DNA of 64,000 bases from NCBI GenBank assembly GCA_020809705.1, contig CP085827.1, positions 1,488,001 through 1,552,000 on the forward strand, in the 5' to 3' direction. Each line of letters starts with the position of its first letter. Position 1 is the first letter of the stretch. Below the pieces are notes generated by a model. The model saw only the letters and a program-made list of their open reading frames with translations. It was not told where the DNA came from and ran no database searches. This DNA comes from Calonectria ilicicola. Its lineage: Eukaryota; Ascomycota; Sordariomycetes; Hypocreales; Nectriaceae. Of this stretch, positions 12,690 to 21,606 are shown piece by piece. The position numbers and the translations under genes were made by a program.

Positions 12690-13609
12690 ATGAAGGTTCT
12701 TTGTCTGCACGGTGCATACGGTAGCGCCACAGTAAGCCAATCATATCCCTCAACTACGTCCGAGCTTCAAACATCTCACCTGCATCGCACAGAACTTCAG
12801 AGTTCAACTCGGACCATTCATCGACTCAATTGAGCAGAATGGCTCCATGTCCTTCAAATGGATCAACGGCGGTCATAGCGCTACGCCTCCCAAGGGCTTT
12901 GACGATTACTTTGGCCGCCCGCCTCTGTTCCGTCACATCAACTTTGACGGCATAGATGCAGTCGACGATATGATGAACAAAGTTCGAAATATGCCAGAAG
13001 GCATGACTGCTGAGGATACCATTCGCAAGCTCATCGGCGAAAAAGAGTTGTTCGAGGCGGATGCCGTCAAGTCTACGCTCGACAGCCTATTGGACGTGAT
13101 TGAGCAGGACCCAGAAATTGAAGTGCGTGTACAACTACGTTTTCCCCGAGCCTCTTGAACTAATCTAGCAAATAGGGGATCCTAGGATACTCCGAAGGCG
13201 CCATGACAGCTGCAACGTTGATCCTTGAAGAGCGTCGGCGTGCAGAGGAAGAGGGCAAGCCTCGCCGCATCAAGGTCAGTTGCCTCGTAACAATTGACTA
13301 AGTCTGCTGACAATGTTTCAGTTCGGCATCTTTTTTGCGGGGTGGCCCCCTGTTCGCCTACTCGAGGACAGGGTGCAGTGTCTCCTTGCTGACGAGTGCG
13401 AAGATGTGATCGACATTCCCACTTGCCATATTGTCGGTTGCAATGATCCTTATATTCAAGGCGCTATGGCCCTATACGGTATGTGTGACGAGGATACGGC
13501 AGTGCTATTTGATCATGGGAAGGGACATACGGTCCCGCGGGATGCAAGAACTGTGGATGAGTTGGCCAGGGTTATTGAGGGAGCCTCTAAGCAACGAGCG
13601 TGTGTTTGA
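12690..13609 (+). CDS. FSH1/LovG-type serine hydrolase (probable polyketide-releasing thioesterase)
   Basis: Four exons (12690-12731, 12793-13122, 13176-13274, 13322-13609), all with phase-0 junctions, give 252 residues, the usual size for the FSH1 (DUF341) alpha/beta-hydrolase family. The N-terminus MKVLCLHGAYGSAT gives the oxyanion strand. The nucleophile elbow is GYSEGA, the acid is the Asp of GCNDPY and the His lies in GKGHTVPR, so the triad is complete. LovG in the lovastatin pathway belongs to this family and hydrolyses the finished chain off an HR-PKS. The neighbouring PKS has no release domain, which makes the same role likely here; that assignment is inference from context. No signal peptide, so cytosolic. 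Confidence 0.88.
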
Positions 13610-14563
13610 TTCACAGTGCAGTAGCGGCATTGGGGTGCGTGTTATGTCCGATCAATCTCCTGTTAGTTGACAGCAAATAACTGTCGAATCAAATCATGCC
13701 TATCCATCAAATTATTTTTAAAATGAAAGTTATGTCTTATCACGACCCACCTATCATTATACGTCCGCATCCGGCAATGAGCGGCAGTTGTCTAGCCACA
13801 AAAAGTTTGAGCGAATTCCCGCTCGACGTACCCCATTTTCCATTAAGGGATAATCATGCATTCATCCCAACAAGTGCCATTGTGTAAGCTCTGAAAGCGG
13901 CATAGTTTTTCTGCGGGAACCCTGTTTTGGGGGGCCCGACTATCGAATACACGATGTTACCGGCCCTATGATACGCTTTCTTAGCGGGTGATAGGACTCG
14001 CCTTGGGCCCAGTTCTAACGGAAAAGGGCGAGTCAAGTGAAACATGCCGGGGATTGTGGGCAATCACTGGCCATCTCCCGCAAGTCCCTCGAATACTAGG
14101 TGGGACTCAAAAACGGCTCGGGGTATTTGCGCAACTACGGGGACGTTTTCGACATTTGTCTCAGAGTTGCATGAGAGAACAAGAGGTAGTCGCGATCTCT
14201 CAGTTAACCTGATGAATTCAGCCCGAATGAGGCCCCCAACCGTGGGGGTTCGACTAGCTTATGTAGATGCAGCTTATTCCAAGCCTACAAATGATCGAAT
14301 TGTTGCTCGGGGAATCGGGAATGCGATACGGCATGAGTATTGCCCATCAGAATATGTGACATGGCGTACAGAGGTATGTGGCCCACACGCACTTTGACTT
14401 TGGACAATCTCAGCCATGTCTCGTTGCACAAAGCACGTCCTTCCGGGTCTAGACTTCCAGATATTGTATGTTAGCATCTGTTTTGTCCATAAGAACCGTA
14501 AAGGTTCCTTTCTTGATAGTCCGCCAATGCAGTATGCTAATCGCCCCTCCCGCCACCTCAGAC
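13610..14563. other. Intergenic region between hydrolase and glycosyltransferase
   Basis: No supported gene. Several short overlapping ORFs on both strands have no motif. It contains the 3' end of the hydrolase gene and the promoter of the glycosyltransferase; no tRNA or clear repeat was seen. Confidence 0.5.
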
Positions 14564-16234
14564 ATGGAAGCCCAACAAAGCACCAAGCCAAGGCGGCTTC
14601 TTTTATTGACCAACGTTGATCATGGCGAATCAAACGTCTTCCTGGCGACATGTCAGGCACTGTTCCAAATTCAGCCCGATATTGAGATCCACTTTGCCAC
14701 ATTCTCAGGCTTAGAAGCGTCTCTCAATGAGATTTCTGAACAGGCGCGTATCCAGACGCCACAAGCAAAGCCCATCATTTTTCACAAAATAGATGGCTTG
14801 TCAATGGCTGAAGGAGTTCGCGAGTGTCTGCCCCGCGAAAAGATTCGCCAAAGAGGTGACTGGCTTCCAGAGTCATTTTTGGCGCGCCCGGGGATATGGA
14901 ACACCCCACAGGCGATCCAGGATTCCCTGCCAATCTTTATCCCGTACACGGGTCCACAGATGGTGGAGATTTTTCAGTCGATCAAAAAGATCATCCAAGA
15001 AGTCGATCCCGACTTATTGGTTGTGAATAGTCTAATGACTGCAGGACTGACCGCTTGTTACGACTCTGGGAAACACTTTGTCTGCCTTAGTCCAAATTCA
15101 ATCAAAGATTTTGCTGCGCCATCGCAGCCGCATGGTGCCAGCTTATGGAAGTTCCCAGCGTGAGTTTTGATTCCCAAAAATAATTTACCGGCCATAAAAG
15201 ATAGTAGCTGATCGATCTGAGTCTCTTCTCGGGATACACCTATCCAGTTCCGTGGTACTTGGTTCCTCTCAATGTGTCGTTCGTCATTTACACAATCATC
15301 TCTTTCTCCAAGTGTCATCAGATGCGTGCCATGGCCAAGTACCTTGAGGCTCATGCAGGTACACCCCTCAGGACGCCGATTGACCTACTCCGCAATCGGC
15401 CTTCCTGGCTCAAAATCATCGTTAGCTCAACTCCAGAGATAGACTATCCTATGATTGTCCCACCACATGTCTTTCCATGTGGCCCAATCCTTCGGTTTGC
15501 CTCGCAACTGTCTGACTCAGACCTCGAGTTGAACATGTGGCTAGGGAGAGCGCCAACTATTTACATTAATTTGGGCTCAATCTGCCGAATGGATGAAAAG
15601 CAGGCATGCGAAATGGCCCTCGCCCTGCGGATAGTAATCGACACGCTAAAGCGCCGATCCGGCAACTCTCAACTCCAAGTGCTCTGGAAGTTGTCAAAAC
15701 AGGGGGACTACAGTGTGTCCGAGCCTGGATGCAGAATGAGCGGTATTTTGGGGGATGAAATGCACGAGGACATTGTGCGGATTGTTAATTGGGTCAAAGC
15801 TGAGCCAGTGTCTATCCTCCAGTCCGGACACATTGCGTGCTCAATCCACCATGGAGGTGCTAATTCGTATAACGAAGCAATCAGGTACGTTGTTCTTTTT
15901 TTCGACCCACCCACACTCGGAAACTCCCTGCCAGGCTTGGATTATTTTCTAACAAGCCAACAGCTCCGGGGTACCTCAAGTAGTGCTCCCACAGTGGACG
16001 GACTGCTATGACTATGCGCAGCGCGTAGAATTGCTTGGTGTGGGTCGGTGGGGTAGTAAAAGGACCAAACCAAATTGGTCTAGCGCTGACCTGTCTCGAG
16101 AACTGTTGGACATTCTTTCCGGCAAAAGCTCAAAGGTGATAAAAGACAGATGTGTGGAGCTGGCAAAAATATGCAAAAACAAGGGTAATGGTGCGATGAA
16201 TGCCGCACAGGTGCTCTTGTCAGAATGCCGATAG
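14564..16234 (+). CDS. UDP-glycosyltransferase, GT1 family
   Basis: Three exons (14564-15159, 15222-15884, 15964-16234) join in phase to 509 residues. I chose the ATG at 14564 because the protein then starts just before the first Rossmann strand, RRLLLLTNVDHGESN; an upstream TTG/ATG frame would add a poor leader. The N-terminal half binds the acceptor. The C-terminal half carries the GT1 donor signature: HHGGANSYNEAI, then SGVPQVVLPQWTDCYDYAQR, equivalent to the sugar-nucleotide binding motif of plant and fungal UGTs. No membrane anchor is visible, so a soluble cytosolic enzyme is likely. It follows the hydrolase on the same strand, and the natural reading is glycosylation of the PKS product. 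The sugar donor cannot be told from the sequence. Confidence 0.9.
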
Positions 16235-17073
16235 ATGTGAATGTTGAAATTCTTTTATTCGTGACATATATTATTCCCTCATCTCGGTCATATATATTAG
16301 TCTCCCGCAATAAGCAAGAGCGAAATACTTGAGCCAGTAATGTTCACCGCAAGTAGGAGTGTACATATGGATGTTTCTAATGGACAAGATTGCGTCATAG
16401 TACATGGAAAGATTGACTGTAAAACCGGTTCGTGAGCAAAAAGTGAGACAAGATGCCAGCTGGCCCAATTATAACAATATTAGGGATCAACCCGTAAATT
16501 CACACTAGGCCGTATTCTAGCGAGGTGGCTTTTTGAGTGCGTCATCTATTTGCATTAGACTCCTAAGGCAGCTCCAGAAGTGATCTGAGTTTTGACCAAT
16601 GACGGGCTTTAGGGGAGTACTATGTGTCGAAACTATGGTGACATTTTTGAATTAAAATATACCAAGAGTGTTAAGATTTTGTACATACTATAGTGTAACA
16701 TTCACAATAATACACGATCCAAAAATCCCCTGAACTGAAAATAATCAGATATCAAAAAGAGGGGGGAGGAGGTTGAAAAGAGATTGAGACTCAAGAAGTG
16801 GGAATTTTCAGTGTGGCCACCTCATTTTGGTGAAGGTGTCGGTTATCTGTTTACAGCAGGTCACGCGATTCGACACGGCAAAATACGTGTTATTCGCGAA
16901 ATAATAAATCATGAATTCCTTTTATAATTTATCGTGCAATCGTAACATGCTGCCTTAGGACGCGAAGGCATCATGATAAGACGTGAGTTGTAGGAAAATT
17001 AGATCTCTGTAGGGTAAATGCCCAGACTAGCCACTTTGGCCGTTGTTCACATCCCTTATCACCCCCACATCGG

Positions 17074-17103
17074 TTATCGCACTCCTTATCGCACTCCTTA
17101 TCA
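17074..17103. repeat. 12-bp tandem repeat (TTATCGCACTCC)
   Basis: Two perfect adjacent copies of TTATCGCACTCC plus the first bases of a third (TTATC). On the opposite strand it gives an Asp-Lys-Glu-Cys-like coding repeat, but that frame is not supported as a gene. Confidence 0.7.
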
Positions 17104-17429
17104 CGGCCCTTGTCGTCCAGACCAAAAAGGCAAAAAATCAAGATAAAAATCACAGACAGGCCGGCGGAAGCGTCAGTGGATTAGATCGGCAAAGCCTAAA
17201 ACGAAGGACCCGATTCTAGGTGTGCGGAGTTCGGTGTGGGATAAGGCATGGCATTATCCCTGGTCTTGATAGCAATTTGTTTCACTTCTGTCTCTGATCG
17301 TGAAGTAGGTACGACATACTATACATATTCTATCTGAACCCATGCAACCATTATCCCACCACGAGCTAGCAAAGTCAGCATATGTGGTCCTTCCTGATAC
17401 TAGAGATCATTTGGCACATCTTATTACTT

Positions 17430-17910
17430 GTCATTAATGACTGCACTAACCCCAGTTTTTGAACCAATATTCGAGCTGGGGTCATTGGGCACATAATGAC
17501 TGGCTGGGTACATCTGGAGCATGATGCAACGAACCGAGTGTAGGACCAGAAATTGACAAACAAGTAGGAATAGACAATGAATGTCTTATTGATAAAATGC
17601 GCATCAATTGACTTTGATTGCTATGTACTAGGAATAGCCTTGCAATTGTGCTAAAATAGTTTATTGTCTATGTGAAATTGTGTGAATAGAGTAAACTGTC
17701 TAGGCCGGGTGCATTCTTCCTAAAAAGTGTGGCGAAACTCCCGCTTCCTTCAATCACGGGTAGAAGTTGTTGGTGAATGGACATGATGTTTAGCGTGACA
17801 GTCTGGAATGTCCATAGCAATAGAAACGATGCCTTTTCAACTTCTAAACTTGGCTGCATGATGTTGGATAGAGTATCATGGCCTGCAAACATTAACACAT
17901 TTCCTGGACG
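17430..17910 (-). pseudogene. Possible cytochrome P450 relic
   Basis: On the minus strand, 17873-17905 encodes GNVLMFAGHDTL, which matches the oxygen-binding I-helix motif of P450s (A/G-G-x-D/E-T). About 350 bases further along the same strand, near 17430-17545, a frame reads RCIMLQMYPASHYVP, resembling the K-helix/ExxR region with the Glu lost. No heme-binding FxxGxRxCxG motif was found downstream, and the frames contain stops. If real, it is a heavily decayed P450 gene next to the PKS unit. Two short matches could also be chance. Confidence 0.25.
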
Positions 17911-18798
17911 TATCGATACGGTTTGAATCGCTTTCGTAAACTTGGCTCTCGGATCATTGGTCGATGTTTGGTGCGTCGCCCAGGCACTCGTGACTCACTG
18001 CGACCTATCCAACCGGCGATCTGGTAGAGATAATCTACATCTGCGGATCGGAAATTATGAGAAGGATACGGAAGCATGCGCACCTCGGGAGGGAAATTTA
18101 CCGGCCACGTGGAGATTCCGCTTTTGCCGCTTTCCATGACGACGCCAGTCGAGGATTGGATTGTGCGCACTCGCAAAAGAACACAATCAACACCAACCAG
18201 GAAGGCTTCCAGTTGGTAACTGGAATGATAAATACACGGATCCTGAACCGATGAGAGTTGTATGGGGTAGTAAATTAGACAGGCATGATCGCGGCAGGCT
18301 GGATGAGGTCATGCCTGATTGCCAAACTGCACCTTTTGGTTGTCAAGCCAATGAGACAAAGCAGTTGCAGGCCATTTTTTATAAAAATGGTTTGACGATG
18401 TTAACCGGGAATTTGAAGAGATATTGATCGGCACCCAGATCTGAGACCTGGTGTTGCGAAAAAGTAAAGCTGAGCGACCGGGTGGAATGTTTCAATGGAG
18501 GGTTGCTTATCGACCATTGGCGAATACCAACAATGGGTCACTTCCTAGCCATGGGATTCTTTGGGAAAGCCGCCCTTAGGATTGTCAGGGGCTATCCAAT
18601 CAAGCCGAGGCATGCGACCTTCCGTGTTCTGCTGAATTGTTTTACGGTAATCTGATTAACCCCGAGAGCTGATTTTGAAGAAAATGCGTATAAATCGTCG
18701 AAGCCCCTGTCACGGAACAGAAGGGTTTGTAAGCCGACAGCCCGACAAGCATTCTCGGGTGCTTTGTTTCTCGGTCCTCTGCCCTCATAACCTCGACC

Positions 18799-20205
18799 AT
18801 GGTTCGATTTTCTCTAAAGCTGGTGCTGTCACTGGCCCTCTCGGCCGTAGTGTATGCTATCCCGTCCAAGTCAGCAAAGTCCAGTTCCCAAGCCGCCAGC
18901 GAGCAGGCTTGGGCTCAGCCGCCTCACGCAGACCCATTCTATCGTGTACCGGACAATATTGCAGACTACCAGAATGGACAGATCATCAACCGTCGGTATA
19001 CACCAACTCCCATTGGTAACTACGCCAGGGCTTTGACCAACGTCAAGTATGCCTACCAGATTCTGTACAGGACTAATGACAACCGAAACCGCCCCACGGC
19101 GACCGTCCTGACGGTTCTGGTTCCTTTCAATGCAAACTTCAACAAAGTGGTGTCATTCCAAATCGCGGAGAATGAGGCGTCGATTGATTGCTCCCCCTCG
19201 TGGGGTTTCCAGCTTCAAGCAACTTTCGACCCGTTTTTGAGTTCCAGGACCACTCAGATCCAGCTCCTCCTTGCCGAAGCAGCTCTGTCCAAGGGATGGA
19301 TTCTCATTGTGCCTGACTACTGGGGACCTACCGGTGCCTACCTGGCCAACAAGATGGGAGCTCACGCAATTCTTGATGGAATCCGTGCAGGCCTTGCTTC
19401 CGGCTCGTTTACTGGTATCAACCCCAAGGCTCGAGTTGCTACATGGGGTTACTCCATTGCCGCTCCCCCCACCCAGTGGGCCGTTGAATTGCAGCCTAAC
19501 TATGCTCCTGAATTGAAAATTTCAGGTGCTGCTATTGGAGGTGGTAGCTCTACCCTCGTTGGATCGATTGCTGGTGCAAACGGTGGACGAGTCGCTGGCT
19601 TTATCCCAACTGTGCTTATTGGTCTGGGCAGCCAGTATCCACAATTGGCCAAGTTGGTTGACAAGCATCTTCTACCTGAATACAAGAACGCCTTCTACCG
19701 AGCTGGACAGCAGTGCCTGGATGCCAACCTGGAGATGTTCGGACAGGCTGACGTGACAGCTCTCTTTGATGACTGGGATGCTGTTGCTGAGGACCCTATC
19801 CTGACGGCAATTCTTCTCGACAACAACTATGACTCGAGACGATCAGTTCCTAAGATTCCCTTGTATTGGTACCAGTGTGCTGGTGACACCGTTGCTCCTA
19901 TTAAGCAGATTGACGAGATGATTGACCGATACTGCACTGGAGCGCAAGTGTCAATTGAATACGAGAGGAACATTGCACCAGGTCCCAACCACACCACCTG
20001 CGGTGTCCTCTCCGCACCAAATGCCATCGCGTGGATCCAGAAAATTATGGACGGAGTGGACCCTCAACCTGGATGTTCCCGAAAGCAAGTTTATGTCACG
20101 AACCTTACCAGGAGCTTCCTCAGCGTGTTCCCGAGATACATTGGAGATGCATTGGTCCAGGCTATTGGAGGCGATTTGAGCACTATTGTGTCCAGATGGC
20201 TTTGA
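18799..20205 (+). CDS. Secretory lipase (PF03583-type)
   Basis: Intronless ORF of 468 residues. Residues 1-20 (MVRFSLKLVLSLALSAVVYA) form a clear signal peptide, so the protein is secreted. The rest follows the fungal secretory lipase family known from Candida LIP genes: SKGWILIVPDYWGPTGAY, then the nucleophile region WGYSIAAPP (Ser about 219), the acid in QCAGDTVAP (Asp about 363) and the His in GPNHTTCG (about 398). The usual elbow in this family is GYSGGA; here Ile-Ala-Ala replaces Gly-Gly-Ala. Two Cys at ~131 and ~306 and two near 360 and 401 may pair. Substrates would be triacylglycerols or other extracellular esters. It lies beside the secreted lyase gene on the same strand but has its own promoter. 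Confidence 0.88.
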   Translation: MVRFSLKLVLSLALSAVVYAIPSKSAKSSSQAASEQAWAQPPHADPFYRVPDNIADYQNGQIINRRYTPTPIGNYARALTNVKYAYQILYRTNDNRNRPTATVLTVLVPFNANFNKVVSFQIAENEASIDCSPSWGFQLQATFDPFLSSRTTQIQLLLAEAALSKGWILIVPDYWGPTGAYLANKMGAHAILDGIRAGLASGSFTGINPKARVATWGYSIAAPPTQWAVELQPNYAPELKISGAAIGGGSSTLVGSIAGANGGRVAGFIPTVLIGLGSQYPQLAKLVDKHLLPEYKNAFYRAGQQCLDANLEMFGQADVTALFDDWDAVAEDPILTAILLDNNYDSRRSVPKIPLYWYQCAGDTVAPIKQIDEMIDRYCTGAQVSIEYERNIAPGPNHTTCGVLSAPNAIAWIQKIMDGVDPQPGCSRKQVYVTNLTRSFLSVFPRYIGDALVQAIGGDLSTIVSRWL

Positions 20206-21606
20206 GAGAAAAACAATATTGGCGGAGGACACGGTCATTCTTTTTGTTTCACTTCATCTATGCACGATAGACGACCAAGTCTACGGCACCTTTTTTATTT
20301 CCTTACTACTTTAGATATCCCAATTTACAATTTTATTTCCCCTACTTGAGGCCCAACCCCCATTTCTCAGTGTAAACGTGACAGCGTAGCAATGTGCGTG
20401 CGACAAAGTGTAGGGCGTTCTAGAAAATGACCTCAGTTCATCCTAGGTTTATTGCATCATGATTTGACTCGCACCGGAATGCTTGGCACAACGCCAAGTC
20501 AATTCACTGCCGGGGTGGCAAAGGCTAAAAATTCCGTGCCACCCCCAAAGCCTAGAATCCCCATCAAGAGGGCGCGGGAACCTTGCATAATATCGCTCAC
20601 ACGTGAGAGAATCCCATTAAAGGATGGGGGCACCGGTGCTGGGAGCCAAGATGAGACCTAGCCCTCCAAGAATGGTAATGCTCTCCCGTGGGCTCGGTCT
20701 GAGAAGGGCCGTTGTCCCAATACAAGGGAGCTAGCGGCTTCATGGCCAAGAAAAAACCTCAGCTGAGCAGAAACACAGCCTGCGTGCTATCCATCAATTG
20801 AGAATAGAGTCGGGTTCTTGTTAGACTTGGCCATCAGTCTCGTGTCTTCCCAAGACGCGTTTTGGAGAACTGACTTGTCCCGTTGCCCTCGCTCGGTCCA
20901 ACATTAGCCCACTACCCCGAAACCCCGCGTTTCCCCCAAAGTCCCACGGACGAAAAGAAGATGCCCCGTATCCCGATTGGTGGCTCGCGGCGCGCATCAT
21001 TTCTCCGCAGCTAATTAGTGGTTTGGTTGATAGGTCTCATGCACCTATACGCGTTATTGGATCGCTTCCCCATATTGCTGGGCAGATGGGACAACTCGCT
21101 GTGGCCTCCAACTGCTCATGCCCGTCCCTGGTCAATCGATCGAGTACCCGAGGTAACCCTGTAATTACCTGCACCTGCTGATTGATAGCCCGATTTGCCT
21201 GTTCGCAGCACCGAGCATGCTCGCTCCAGGACTATGGTACCATCACAGACGGTGATTGGGTCATGCCCAGGGGCGGTTGCGTTCTCCCACCGCAAGCTTG
21301 CAGAGATGGGACGGGCTAATGTGCACGCATCTCGGGTCAAGTGATACCGTCGTATTTCCCCTTGCATATGCATGGACGATGTCAGAAGGAAGCAATTGAC
21401 GCAATGAGCGATGGGATTTTCACTGGGTTTGCAGGGATGGATAATACCCGAAATTACAGAAGAGCTACTCATTCATAGCGGCATAGTTAATTGTATAGAC
21501 ACGAGAAGCTATATAATGACAAGAGTTCGCTACGAGAAATACAGTTCGGTAGACCAAAAAAACCAGAATAAGTCTCTTTCCATTCTATTCCCGCGGCTGT
21601 CATACA
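20206..21606. other. 1.4 kb intergenic region upstream of the lyase gene
   Basis: No supported gene. It contains C-rich runs around 20915-20945 (CCCCGAAACCCCGCG and CCCCC) that could act as stress or carbon-repression elements, and otherwise nothing distinct. The last 60 bases read like a leader before the ATG at 21607. Confidence 0.45.

Larger units (their letters stand above)
16235..18798. other. 2.6 kb region without intact gene; decayed sequence
   Basis: No intact ORF above ~95 codons. It includes an AT-rich part (16620-16950), a short tandem repeat at 17074-17103 and P450-like fragments on the minus strand around 17430-17910. The last ~200 bases should hold the promoter of the lipase gene. 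Confidence 0.5.
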
